Counted from the stretch's first letter, positions 53,280 to 61,960 are shown. The stretch: DNA of 64,000 nucleotides from Paraburkholderia sartisoli (GCF_900107685.1 NZ_FNRQ01000012.1:1-64000); one strand, 5' to 3'. Numbers and translations: made by a program. The notes: generated from the letters alone by a model not told the origin.

Positions 53280-54071
53280 ATGGGCGCCATTGCGGGCTGC
53301 GAACTGGCACGACATCTTGACGACGCGATCCTGCCCGATCTGTGGCGGCGTCGCACCCAACTCTCGCACGACGAAATGGCATCGATGTACGACCTCGTGC
53401 GGCGCGCGCTGCGGACCTATCATCCCGTCGAGCTGCAGGCGCTCGGCGAAGACAAGGAAGAACTCGTCGCGCAGTTCATCTATACGAAGGTGCTGCGTCT
53501 CGCGCCGGGGCACACCGAATCGCAGGCCTGCCCGGAAAGCGCGCCTTCGAGCAGCTATGCGCTCTGTGCGTACTTCCGCCGTTATCTGATCGACTGTCTG
53601 CGCAGTGCAAGTCATCAACGTAACGTCTCCATGGAAAACGACGGCATGGAACAGGAAATCGACCTGCACGCGCAGGCGCTCGAAGATCCCGTCGACAGCG
53701 TGCTGACCGATTACGGTCTCAACGAGCATTGCGTGCGCCGCGCCGCCCGGGCCTTTATCGCGAGCCTCGACGAACCCGAGCAGATCGTGCTGGCCGGCAG
53801 CCTTGGCTGGTGCTCCGAATGCAAGGGCGGTCTTTCGGCGGTTGCCACGCGGTTCAGCGTGCCGTCGTACCACTATCGCGCCGTCAAACTCGGCGTCACC
53901 ATGAAAAAGACGGCCGACGCCGGTGATTTTTCCAATACGAAGATCGGCCGCTGGCTCACCGACGTGCTCGACATCGAAATCAGCCTCGACAACCGCGACG
54001 CGATTCTCGTCGTGCTGAACCTGCTCGCCGCGGAGTCGAACGCGCAGGAAATGAATGAAGCAGCCGCATAA
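53280..54071 (+). CDS. uncharacterised sigma-factor-like protein
   Basis: 263 residues, not assigned to a named family. GGAGG six bases before ATG 53280 marks the start. The middle segment (YFRRYLIDCLRSASHQRN) resembles sigma region 2, and a later part (SLDEPEQIVLAGSLGWCSECKGGLSAVATRFSVPSYHYRAVKLGV) reads like region 4 with a helix-turn-helix. A Cys pair (CSEC) sits inside that second part. No anti-sigma gene adjoins. The divergent hybrid kinase and the NarL-type gene suggest a shared regulatory unit. Whether it binds RNA polymerase is speculation. Confidence 0.65.
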   Translation: MGAIAGCELARHLDDAILPDLWRRRTQLSHDEMASMYDLVRRALRTYHPVELQALGEDKEELVAQFIYTKVLRLAPGHTESQACPESAPSSSYALCAYFRRYLIDCLRSASHQRNVSMENDGMEQEIDLHAQALEDPVDSVLTDYGLNEHCVRRAARAFIASLDEPEQIVLAGSLGWCSECKGGLSAVATRFSVPSYHYRAVKLGVTMKKTADAGDFSNTKIGRWLTDVLDIEISLDNRDAILVVLNLLAAESNAQEMNEAAA

Positions 54072-54088
54072 CTGAAGCGCAGCTGGAT

Positions 54089-54134
54089 GCAGTCCTTCGT
54101 GTGCGGACCGGCCGCACGGAGGGCTGCGTTTTTT
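54089..54134 (+). terminator. rho-independent terminator of the sigma-like gene
   Basis: An imperfect stem of about 17 bp (GCAGTCC.../...GGGCTGC) closes around ACCGG and ends in six T (54129-54134), 18 bases after the stop codon. Confidence 0.85.
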
Positions 54135-54254
54135 GTGCATCCGGAAAGTTATTGCAAGAAGCGGCTTCGCTGCGATTTCGCCGAGGGCTTTGATGTCTTG
54201 CTGGACGTCATTCACTACGCCCTTCTGCCTTTCCGGTATCTCGTGCGCGAGCAT

Positions 54255-54368
54255 CGAGCCGAGGTTAAGTTCATCGGCAACGCTCTTCAACCGCTTGTCG
54301 CGCGTCCAGATAGTGATGCCGGGTTGCAGGCGCGCGGATGCCAGCAGTGATGTGTCGGCAAGAATCAT
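54255..54368 (-). pseudogene. vapC toxin remnant, internal deletion
   Basis: The start of a VapC PIN-domain toxin, MILADTS, is fused directly to LLASARLQPGITIWTRDKR and KRLKSVADELNLGS, which is the normal end of VapC (residues ~100 onward). About 90 residues are missing, including the acidic residues that make the nuclease centre after the first Asp. The reading frame carries on past the usual end without a stop for a long way, opposite to the sigma-like gene, so no sensible protein is made. Its ATG overlaps the vapB stop (ATGA), the usual vapBC coupling. Confidence 0.75.
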
Positions 54369-54562
54369 TCAACGTCCTGCCGGCGCCGCGGCGCCCCCTT
54401 GATACCCGGCTGGCTACCGCCATGATTCACGAGTCGCATCGCGGCTTCACGCTGGATCAACGCCTTTAGCGCTGCGCGCACGAGTGCGGTTTTTTCCTCT
54501 ATGCCTGTATAGGCCTGCGCCCTGGCGATCAAGTCGTCATCGAGCGCAATAGTCGTACGCAT
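54365..54562 (-). CDS. vapB: VapB-type antitoxin
   Basis: 65 residues with the ribbon-helix-helix start MRTTIALDDDLIARAQAYTG and the usual KTALVRAALKALIQREAA middle of the VapB/DUF2191 group. VapB binds the operon promoter and blocks the VapC RNase. Here the toxin gene behind it (4-bp overlap) has lost its middle, so the antitoxin is an orphan. Intact itself. GGGAA lies upstream of the ATG. Confidence 0.8.
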   Translation of the reverse strand: MRTTIALDDDLIARAQAYTGIEEKTALVRAALKALIQREAAMRLVNHGGSQPGIKGAPRRRQDVE

Positions 54563-54903
54563 GGGAATTCCCGTAAATAAGAGCGTCAGTTATAGCATCG
54601 CTTGATGCCTTTAATTGTGCATTTACGTCCCCTAAAGAGCGCATCCCGGGCTGGCAGCCGAAATCGGACAACCCGGCTTGCAAGGGGCAGTGGCGAAATT
54701 GGCGGCTTCACACATTCCCCCGAAGTGTGCGGTACCGCACACTTCAGGAATCAAGCTGAAAGTCTCGTGGTCTATCTTTGCTCAGACATTTCGCCCCCGG
54801 CTGCCAGGCTTCGGGTATCGCATCCGCGAGCCTCGCGTCGCAGCACCAACAGGACTGGCAGGGCCACGTCCTTCCAGCAGCGTGCCAACCGGGGGACCGT
54901 GCG
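54563..54903. other. 341-bp intergenic region with large palindrome
   Basis: Between the divergent vapB and TauE/SafE genes. It is lower in GC than the neighbours and holds a perfect 24-bp palindrome (54722-54745). No gene seen. Confidence 0.6.
54722..54745. promoter_or_regulatory. perfect 24-bp palindrome upstream of the TauE/SafE gene
   Basis: Each arm of 12 bases reads GAAGTGTGCGGT and its complement, with no spacer. ATTCC and GGAAT flank it on the outside, unevenly spaced. It lies 158 bp before the exporter ATG. An operator for a dimeric regulator is likely; an integration or recombination site is the alternative. Confidence 0.7.
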
Positions 54904-55779
54904 ATGGAGGTCGAGCCACAGCCTGAACCGGAAAGCGCCACTGGATCAGCGCTCTCGCCGGGCACGGCACTCAACTGGAGTGTCTGGCGGAGCAAGATTC
55001 AGTGGTCGATACTCCTCGTTGCCACTGCGATCTGCCTCACCTTTTCCAGCCAGAGCGGACTCAAACCGGTTGTCATCGGCGCCATTTTTCTTGCGTCTGC
55101 CGTTTCCAGCATCGCGGGATTCGCCTTCTCCGCTGTCTGCGGCGCCATGCTGTTCCATCTAGCCGGCGACCCCGTGCAGATCGTCCAGATCATGATCGTC
55201 TGCAGTATCGCCAACCAGACCGCGATGGTCTGCTCACTCAGACGAGTGATCCGCTGGCGAGAACTTGCTCCTTTCCTGATTGGCGGCGCATTCGGCCTGC
55301 CGGTTGGCATAGCGGTATTGCTGAAGCTGGATCGTCATGTTTACACCCATGTGCTCGGCGTATTTCTTGTCGCTTATGGCTGTTACATGCTCGTCTGCAA
55401 GCCTTTGGTTATCCGTCGTCAGAACATGGCCTTCGATGTCCTTGCGGGACTTCTCGGGGGAATCACAGGGGGTGCCGCCGGGTTTCCGGGCGCATTTGTC
55501 ACCATCTGGTGCGGCTTCAAGGGATGGAGCAAGGAGCGCCAGCGCGCCATGTATCAGCCGTTCATCTTGATCACACAGATAGCCGCCCTCGCAACGATCA
55601 GCCTGTTGCGCCATTCCGCCGGCAAGGTCGGGTTCGAGCCGGCGGACCTGCTCTGCATACCCGCTGCGCTTCTCGGAACCGCTGCTGGCATGACGCTCTA
55701 CAAGCGGCTGTCAGACAATCATTTCGCGCGCGCCGTGAACCTGCTCATGATCGCCTCGGGAATCAGCTACTTCGGGTAG
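54904..55779 (+). CDS. TauE/SafE family sulfite/organosulfonate-type exporter
   Basis: 291 residues from ATG 54904, which follows GGGGGA by seven bases; the open frame 42 codons longer is disfavoured. About eight hydrophobic helices and the repeated motif of the family (LASAVSSIAGFAFSAVCGAML; LAGLLGGITGGAAGFPGAF) are seen. Members export sulfite, sulfoacetate or similar anions. Codon use and GC are lower than in the flanking genes, and a vapBC remnant adjoins, both hinting at acquisition by transfer. The substrate is not set by sequence. Confidence 0.82.
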   Translation: MEVEPQPEPESATGSALSPGTALNWSVWRSKIQWSILLVATAICLTFSSQSGLKPVVIGAIFLASAVSSIAGFAFSAVCGAMLFHLAGDPVQIVQIMIVCSIANQTAMVCSLRRVIRWRELAPFLIGGAFGLPVGIAVLLKLDRHVYTHVLGVFLVAYGCYMLVCKPLVIRRQNMAFDVLAGLLGGITGGAAGFPGAFVTIWCGFKGWSKERQRAMYQPFILITQIAALATISLLRHSAGKVGFEPADLLCIPAALLGTAAGMTLYKRLSDNHFARAVNLLMIASGISYFG

Positions 55780-55799
55780 TCGAGCTTTCCGTTTTTTTA
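55766..55799 (+). terminator. weak terminator after the TauE/SafE gene
   Basis: A small stem (CTAC/GTAG) over the stop codon region is followed by GAGCTTTCC and a run of seven T at about 55791-55798. The stem is short, so the call is tentative. Confidence 0.35.
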
Positions 55800-55912
55800 A
55801 TCGCGCCGGCGTGCGCCGTCTAAGATAAATGGGCGCGCCGCGCCTTCCCGTCCGTTCCGTCCAGTCCTGCCAGGGTTTCTCCGCCCTGCGTACGTGCATG
55901 CGAGGTGATCGT

Positions 55913-58900
55913 ATGAACCGCTTGTCCAGCTCCATTGCCGCGATAGAGCCGCATTACGAGGTCGTTGTCGTCGGGTCCGGTTACGGCGGCGCCATTGCCG
56001 CGAGCCGCATGGCGCGGGCGAACCGCAAGGTGTGCCTGCTCGAGCGCGGACGTGAATTCATGGCGGGCGAGTTTCCGGCGACGCCCCTCGAAGGGATCGG
56101 GCAGGTTCAGTACAACACCGCGTTCAAACAGATCGGCTCGCCGCTCGCGCTGCTGGAGGTACACCTCAACGCCGAAGTGAACGCGGTGGTCGGCTGCGGG
56201 CTTGGCGGCACGTCGCTCATCAATGCGAACGTCGCGCTGCACCCCGACCCGCGTCTGTGGGACGATCCGCGCTGGCCCGTCGCGGTGCGCAACGACAAGG
56301 ACGGTCTCGACAAGGGGTACGCCCGTGCCGTCGCCATGCTGAGCCCGTCGCCGGTGCCGCCGGACTATCCGCGTCTGCCGAAACTCGATGCGCTCGAACT
56401 GTCGGCGAAGGCGCTCGGCATGGAAAACCGCTTTTACCGGCCGCCGGTCACCGTCACGTTCACGACCGGACCCAACGCGGCCGGCGTGCATCAGGAGCGA
56501 TGCATCGGCTGTGGCGACTGCAATTCCGGCTGCAATCACGAAGCAAAGAATTCGACGCACATGAACTATCTGCCCGATGCCGTCGCGCACGGCGCGCAGA
56601 TCTTCACGGGCGCGGCCGTGCATTCCGTCGTGCGCGATGCCGCCACGCAGAAATGGAGGGTGCGCTACCAGGTGGTCGACGTCGGCCGGGAAATCTACGA
56701 CGCACCCGATCTCTTCGTGCTCGCCGATCACGTGATCCTGTCGGCCGGCACGATCGGCTCAAGCGCGATTCTGTTGCGCTCGAAGCAGGCGGGGCTCAAC
56801 GTGTCGCCGCAACTCGGTCATCATTTCACCGGCAATGGCGACGTCCTCGCGTTCGCGTTCAACACCGACACGGAAATCAACGGCGTCGGCTGGGGCACGC
56901 ACAAGCCGGGCGACATCCCGCCGGTGGGCCCGACGATCTGCGGCATCATCGATCATCGCGACACGCCCAACGTGAAGGATGGCTTCGTGATCGAGGAAGG
57001 ATCGCTCGCGGCGCCGATCGGCGGCATGATGATGGGCGTGCTCGGCGTCACGGCGCCGGCCGCTGGCGTGGACGTGCCGGATCTGCCCGGCGAAGGCCCG
57101 CTCGACAGCGAGGCGCGCATTATCGAAAGTGTGCTGCGCGGGCCCTATCACGGCGCGATGCGCAACACGCAGACGTATCTCGTGATGGCCCACGACGACG
57201 AAAGCGGCGAGATTTCGGTCGAAGACGGCCGGCCGCGCATCAGCTGGCCGAACGCGGGCAAGCAGCCGATCTACGCGACCGTCGAAAAATCGCTCGAAGG
57301 CGCGACCGTCGCGCTGGGTGGCGAATATGTGCGCAACCCGATCTCGCTCGACGCGTTCAAGGACCGGCTCGTCACCGTGCATCCGCTCGGCGGATGCAGC
57401 ATGGCCGAGGATGCCGCGAACGGCGTCGTCGATCAGGCCGGCCGCGTGTTCAGCGGCGCGGCGGGCAACGCGGTACACGACGGGCTCTACGTGATGGATG
57501 GCGCCGTGATGCCGATGTCGCTCGGCGTCAATCCACTGCTGACGATTTCCGCGCTGGCCGAGCGCAACTGCGCGCAGCTGGCCGCGTCACAGGGCTGGAA
57601 CATCGACTATGAATCGGCGGGCACATCCGCGCCGCCGCCGCAACCAAAGGTCGGCATCCGCTTCACCGAAACGATGATCGGCGACTACACGCCCACTGGC
57701 GCGAAGGATGCCATCAAGATGCAGTTCACGGCGACCATCAAGTCGGACGATCTCGACGACATGATGAAGAATCCGCAGCATCAGGCGGGCATGGCCGGCA
57801 CGATGACGTGCGCTGCATTGTCGGCGCAACCGCTCACGATCAGCGAGGGACGCTTCAACCTCTTCGTCGTCGACAAGGACAATGTCGACCGGCGCGACAT
57901 GAATTACCGGATGACGCTCGAATCCGTCGAAGGCAAAACGTACTACTTCTTCGGCCAGAAAATCATCACGCACACGTCGCTGCTCGAACTGTGGACGCAG
58001 ACCAACACACTCTACGGCCAGATGCGCGAATCGTCCGACGAAGACGCGCCCGTGACCGGAACGGCGACACTCATCATCACGTTCGAAAATTTCCTGAAGC
58101 AGTCGCGCACCTACGACATCACCAACGCACCCGACGCCGAAACGCGGCTCGCATGGGCGGTGAAGTTCGGCAAGTTCTTCAGCGGCGTGCTGTTCAACGA
58201 ATATGGCGGCGTCGCGGCGCCGTTGCAGTATTTCGACCCTGACGCCACGCCGCGCGTGAAGCGGGCCTTGCGCGCGCCGGTGCCGCAGGTTTCGTTCTTC
58301 AACACCGAAGACGGCAAGACGCTGCGGCTCACGCGCTTTCACGGCGGCAACAAGGGACCCGTGCTGCTGGTTCACGGTTCCGGCGTGTCGAGCCGCATCT
58401 ATTCGACGGACCTCATCGATACCAATCTCGTCGAGTTCCTGTGCGCCACGCAGCACGACGTCTGGCTCGTCGATCTGCGCGTGAGCATCGAGCTGCCGAG
58501 TGCGCCCGACCCGACGACCGCCGACGCCGTCGCGCGCTACGATATTCCTGCAGCCGTCGCGAAAGTGCGCGAGCTGTCGGGCGCGGACAGCATCCAGATC
58601 TTCGCGCACTGCTTTGGCGCCGTGGCCTGCACGATGTCGCTGCTTTCGGGATTGAAGGGCGTGCGCTCCGTGGTGCTCTCGCAGGTCTCCGCGCATCTCG
58701 TGCCACCGCTGCCCGCGCGAATCAAGGCGGGCCTGCACCTGCCCGACATGCTCAAGCGCATCGGTATCAAGGACATGACCGCGTACACGCAACGCGACAC
58801 GTGGCCGAAGAATCTGGTCGACGACGCGCTGAAGTTCTATCCGGTGGAAGACGATGAAGAGTGTACGAACGCGGTGTGCCATCGCGCGACGTTCCTGTAT

Positions 58901-59284
58901 GGGCTGCTTTACGAACACGCGCAACTCGACGATCTGCTGCATTCGAACCTGCAGGAACTGTTCGGCGTACACGACGTGGAACTCTTCGACCAGCTGGCCG
59001 GAATGATCCGCAAGGGACATCTCGTCAGCGCCGATGGCGACGATATCTACATGCCGAATATCGCCGGCATGAATCTGCCGGTCGCGTTCATCCATGGCTC
59101 GGAAAACCGCGTTTATCTGCCTGAGAGCACGGAGAAAACGTACAACCTGCTGGTCGAGCGGTTCGGGCCGGATAACTTCGAGCGCCACATCATCAACGGA
59201 TACGGGCACATCGACTGCATATTCGGCAAGCGGGCCGCGATCGATGTCTATCCGGTGATTGCAAGGCATCTGCTCGCGCATTGA
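55913..59284 (+). CDS. GMC oxidoreductase fused to alpha/beta hydrolase
   Basis: 1123 residues. The first ~560 form a GMC oxidoreductase of the cholesterol oxidase/Cys-motif group: FAD site VVVGSGYGGAIAASRMARANR (18-38), VVGCGLGGTSLINANVAL (92-109), HPLGGCSM (His490) and GVNPLLTISALAER near 538. A CxxCxxCxxxC motif (Cys197, 200, 203, 207) resembles a ferredoxin-like cluster site. Residues ~575-740 are an unassigned domain seen in cholesterol oxidase relatives. The last ~330 residues are an alpha/beta hydrolase (LLVHGSG near 818) whose elbow reads AHCFGAVA, so the nucleophile is Cys900 rather than Ser, as in PHA synthases; the closing His is in GYGHIDCIFG. The start ATG follows GAGGTG. Sterol, alcohol or polyester-type substrates are possible; none is shown. 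A 14-bp stem hairpin ends the gene. Confidence 0.85.
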   Translation: MNRLSSSIAAIEPHYEVVVVGSGYGGAIAASRMARANRKVCLLERGREFMAGEFPATPLEGIGQVQYNTAFKQIGSPLALLEVHLNAEVNAVVGCGLGGTSLINANVALHPDPRLWDDPRWPVAVRNDKDGLDKGYARAVAMLSPSPVPPDYPRLPKLDALELSAKALGMENRFYRPPVTVTFTTGPNAAGVHQERCIGCGDCNSGCNHEAKNSTHMNYLPDAVAHGAQIFTGAAVHSVVRDAATQKWRVRYQVVDVGREIYDAPDLFVLADHVILSAGTIGSSAILLRSKQAGLNVSPQLGHHFTGNGDVLAFAFNTDTEINGVGWGTHKPGDIPPVGPTICGIIDHRDTPNVKDGFVIEEGSLAAPIGGMMMGVLGVTAPAAGVDVPDLPGEGPLDSEARIIESVLRGPYHGAMRNTQTYLVMAHDDESGEISVEDGRPRISWPNAGKQPIYATVEKSLEGATVALGGEYVRNPISLDAFKDRLVTVHPLGGCSMAEDAANGVVDQAGRVFSGAAGNAVHDGLYVMDGAVMPMSLGVNPLLTISALAERNCAQLAASQGWNIDYESAGTSAPPPQPKVGIRFTETMIGDYTPTGAKDAIKMQFTATIKSDDLDDMMKNPQHQAGMAGTMTCAALSAQPLTISEGRFNLFVVDKDNVDRRDMNYRMTLESVEGKTYYFFGQKIITHTSLLELWTQTNTLYGQMRESSDEDAPVTGTATLIITFENFLKQSRTYDITNAPDAETRLAWAVKFGKFFSGVLFNEYGGVAAPLQYFDPDATPRVKRALRAPVPQVSFFNTEDGKTLRLTRFHGGNKGPVLLVHGSGVSSRIYSTDLIDTNLVEFLCATQHDVWLVDLRVSIELPSAPDPTTADAVARYDIPAAVAKVRELSGADSIQIFAHCFGAVACTMSLLSGLKGVRSVVLSQVSAHLVPPLPARIKAGLHLPDMLKRIGIKDMTAYTQRDTWPKNLVDDALKFYPVEDDEECTNAVCHRATFLYGLLYEHAQLDDLLHSNLQELFGVHDVELFDQLAGMIRKGHLVSADGDDIYMPNIAGMNLPVAFIHGSENRVYLPESTEKTYNLLVERFGPDNFERHIINGYGHIDCIFGKRAAIDVYPVIARHLLAH

Positions 59285-59306
59285 ATGAAGTGTTCAATGC
59301 GCGAGC
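59272..59306. terminator. 14-bp stem hairpin between convergent genes
   Basis: GCTCGCGCATTGAA and its exact complement flank a 7-base loop; the stem includes the stop codon of the GMC-hydrolase gene and reaches to 12 bases from the end of the FAD dehydrogenase gene. Probably a bidirectional terminator; no T-run. Confidence 0.7.
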
Positions 59307-59317
59307 GGCGCTCGCGT

Positions 59318-60721
59318 CTAAAGCAGTTTGCCCGGATTCAGGATGCCGTTCGGGTCGAGTGCATGCTTGATCGCGCGCATCGCCGCAAGCTCCTCTGGCG
59401 AGCGCGAGATCGGCAGAAACTCGCGCTTGAGAAGCCCGACGCCATGTTCCGCCGACACCGAGCCGTTCAGCGGCCCCAGCATCTCGTAGACGAACGCGTA
59501 GATCGCATGATGTCCGACGCCCGGCACCGAATGACCGTCGACGGTTACATGCAGGTTCGAATCGCCGATATGGCCAAAGAAATATGAACGGTTGCCCGGC
59601 CACTTTTGATCGAGCGCGGCACGACACCGGTCGACAAAGCGGCCGATCTCGCCAATCGAAAGGCTCACGTCGAAATTCACCGGATCGAGCTTCGATGGAA
59701 ACTCCGCCGTGCATTCGCGGATCGCCCACAACGCGCGCGCGTCGGCGACCGATTGCGCGATCACCGCGTCGCGGATCGCACGCGATTCCAGCGCATCGCC
59801 AAGCGCGGATGCGAAGCGCTCGCCGTCGTCGGCGGCATCGAAACTTGCGTGTTCGATCAGCGCGTAAAGCGGATGGGGCTGCGCAAACGGCGAACGCGCT
59901 TCGGCGGTAAGCGCGACGCCAAAGTCGAAGAAGTCCGGCCACATGATTTCGAACGCACCGATATCGTTACCGAATCGCTTCGACAGACGGCGCAGCAGGT
60001 CGACCGCCGCATCGTAGCCATCGAGCGCGACGAGCGCCGTATGACGCGACGCACGCGGCGGATGCAGCTTCAGCACCGCGCGCGTGATGATGCCAAGCGT
60101 GCCCTCCGAGCCGATGAAAAGATGCTTGAGGTCGTAGCCCGTGTTGTTCTTGACCATCCGGCTCATCGATGTCAGCACCGCGCCGGTTGCCAGCACGGCT
60201 TCGAGCCCCAGCACCTGCTCGCGCGCGGTGCCCGACTGGATCACGCGATTGCCGCCTGCGTTCGTCGCGAGGTTGCCGCCGATCTGGCATGAACCGCGCG
60301 CGCCGAGATCGAGCGTCAGCTCGAAACCCGCCTGCCCCGCGGCATCCTGCGCGACCTGCAACGTAGTGCCGGCGCATACGGACATCGTCGCCGAGGCGAC
60401 GTCGATGTCCTCGACGCCGCTCATGCGATCGAGCGAGATCGCGATATCGGTTGCTCGGGGAATCGCGCCGCCCGCCAGTCCCGTCATGCCCCCTTGCGGC
60501 ACGACGCCTTGATGCGCGTCGTTGCAGATCATCAGCGCGCGCGCCACCTGCTGCGTCGTGCGCGGCAACAGCAGCGCGGCGGGACGCATCGGCGCGTGGC
60601 GCGTGTAGTCGGTCATCGACCGCTCGCCGATTTCGTCGCCGGTGCGCACCGCGTCGTCGCCGATTGCCTCGCGCAGTGCGTTGAGCGTTGCCGCCAGCGC
60701 CGCGCCGTGTTCCATCGTCAT
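59318..60721 (-). CDS. FAD-linked D-2-hydroxyacid dehydrogenase (GlcD/D-lactate dehydrogenase family)
   Basis: 467 residues. The FAD-binding PCMH domain shows PQGGMTGLAGGAIP (near residue 75) and GARGSCQIGGNLATNAGGNRVIQSG (near 143); the C-terminal domain ends HALDPNGILNPGKLL and contains GHIGDSNLHVTVDG. It oxidises a D-2-hydroxyacid (lactate, glycolate, 2-hydroxyglutarate class) passing electrons to the chain or a quinone. Its ATG overlaps the stop of the oxygenase gene upstream (ATGA), so the two are translationally coupled. A TMEHG start at the second Met is possible. Substrate unknown. Confidence 0.88.
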   Translation of the reverse strand: MTMEHGAALAATLNALREAIGDDAVRTGDEIGERSMTDYTRHAPMRPAALLLPRTTQQVARALMICNDAHQGVVPQGGMTGLAGGAIPRATDIAISLDRMSGVEDIDVASATMSVCAGTTLQVAQDAAGQAGFELTLDLGARGSCQIGGNLATNAGGNRVIQSGTAREQVLGLEAVLATGAVLTSMSRMVKNNTGYDLKHLFIGSEGTLGIITRAVLKLHPPRASRHTALVALDGYDAAVDLLRRLSKRFGNDIGAFEIMWPDFFDFGVALTAEARSPFAQPHPLYALIEHASFDAADDGERFASALGDALESRAIRDAVIAQSVADARALWAIRECTAEFPSKLDPVNFDVSLSIGEIGRFVDRCRAALDQKWPGNRSYFFGHIGDSNLHVTVDGHSVPGVGHHAIYAFVYEMLGPLNGSVSAEHGVGLLKREFLPISRSPEELAAMRAIKHALDPNGILNPGKLL

Positions 60722-61704
60722 GCCGTTGTTCCCTGGGTTGCGTGTTTTTTCCGGTAGCCCATCGAATCGTTGATGCGCCCAAGGATGTAATCGCCGGCCG
60801 CGACGGGTTCATAACGCCGTTCCGCTTCGCTCACACCCAGATCGCGCGGATCGACCCGCGCGTCATAGGTCGGATCATAGAACGTCGCGATCGAATAGCG
60901 CTCGCGACCCGACGCGTTGATCACGCGATGCAGCGTCGAGCGAAAGCGGTCGTTGGTCCAGCGCGCGAGCAGGTCGCCGACATTGACGACGAAGCTGCCC
61001 GGAACCGGCGGCGCATCGACCCAGGTGTCGTTCGCGATTTCGCGCACCTGCAGGCCGCCCACCTGATCCTGCCACAACAGCGTGATGCAACCGTAGTCGG
61101 TGTGCGGGGCAACTCCGAACTGGTCGGCGTCGGACTGCGGCGGCTGCGGTGGGTAGTACACCATCTGCGTGCGCTGCATCCGCTTCGTATAGCGCGACGC
61201 AAAAAAATCCTCGTCGATCCCGAGACCGGCCGCCACCGCGCGCAGCAGGTCGGCGCCGCATGGGGCCACCGCCTCGTAATAGCCGTACAGCGCGGGACGC
61301 AGTTCGGGCATGAAGTCCGGCCAGTTGTTCGGGCCGCGCAACGCCTGGCCCGCGCGCACATCGGGATCGTCCTCCGGCAACTCCAGCCCGACGCTGAAAA
61401 ACTCCTTGTAGTCAGGCCGTTTCGCCTGATACATCGTGGCGTCGCCGAGCGCATTGAAACCACGATGACGCTGGTTCACCGCGGCACGCCGCTTCGTTTC
61501 GACGGGAAACGCGAAGAACGTGCGCGCGGCGTGTTCCGCTGCATCGATCGCCGACTGCGGCACACCGTGATTCACGACGTAGAAGAAGCCGATCGTCGTG
61601 CAGGCGTCGTAAATCTCGCGGCCCACGCGCGCGAGCGCCTGCGGATTCTCACCGCCGTGCAGGCCAGCAAGGTCGATGATCGGAATGCGGGTGACAGGTG
61701 GCAT
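60718..61704 (-). CDS. isopenicillin N synthase-like Fe(II) oxygenase
   Basis: 328 residues. The Fe(II) ligands of the fold are His201 and Asp203 (APHTDYG) and His259 (TLHRVIN), and the 2-oxoglutarate/substrate pair is Arg269-Ser271 (RYSIATF). The N-terminal DIOX_N domain has IPIIDLAGL. Most members are 2-oxoglutarate dioxygenases; isopenicillin N synthase itself uses no oxoglutarate, but the RxS is intact. GGAG lies eight bases before the ATG. It is the first gene of a coupled pair with the FAD dehydrogenase, and divergent from the polar amino-acid ABC genes. Substrate not known; an amino-acid derivative taken up by the transporter is the leading guess. Confidence 0.85.
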   Translation of the reverse strand: MPPVTRIPIIDLAGLHGGENPQALARVGREIYDACTTIGFFYVVNHGVPQSAIDAAEHAARTFFAFPVETKRRAAVNQRHRGFNALGDATMYQAKRPDYKEFFSVGLELPEDDPDVRAGQALRGPNNWPDFMPELRPALYGYYEAVAPCGADLLRAVAAGLGIDEDFFASRYTKRMQRTQMVYYPPQPPQSDADQFGVAPHTDYGCITLLWQDQVGGLQVREIANDTWVDAPPVPGSFVVNVGDLLARWTNDRFRSTLHRVINASGRERYSIATFYDPTYDARVDPRDLGVSEAERRYEPVAAGDYILGRINDSMGYRKKHATQGTTA

Positions 61705-61778
61705 CGCAACGCTCCGTGCAGGTCCTGCGCGCATGGGCCTCACGCACAGGCGGGAAAAGACATCGTGGCTCCATCGTT

Positions 61779-61789
61779 GTATATACCGC
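61779..61789 (-). promoter_or_regulatory. copy 1 of the shared -10 box (oxygenase side)
   Basis: Read on the minus strand it is GCGGTATATAC, with TATACA as a -10, 75 bp before the oxygenase ATG. Identical in sequence and orientation to gene with 61887-61897 on the other side of the divergon. Confidence 0.65.
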
Positions 61790-61886
61790 CAAAAGCGTCT
61801 TCGCAAGGTGCCGTGCAACGCCGGGCAGCACCCAATGATCAGACAGCTGACGTCAACATGCGCTTTATTTTTTTCGCGCCAAAACT

Positions 61887-61897
61887 GCGGTATATAC
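61887..61897 (+). promoter_or_regulatory. copy 2 of the shared -10 box (ABC side)
   Basis: GCGGTATATAC, overlapping TATACT as a -10, 64 bp before the ABC binding-protein ATG. The GTATATAC core is a self-complementary site of the type bound by GntR-family regulators. Confidence 0.65.
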
Positions 61898-61960
61898 TGC
61901 CTCGAATGGCTCGCGTCGACCCTCATTCGCGCGACACCGCTTTGCCCACTGGAGAATCTC

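Noticed and set aside
53199..54254. continuation of the vapC remnant frame into a 389-residue protein
   Set aside because: Past residue 38 it lies opposite the sigma-like gene and reads as low-complexity antisense; the length is a chance lack of stops after the deletion.
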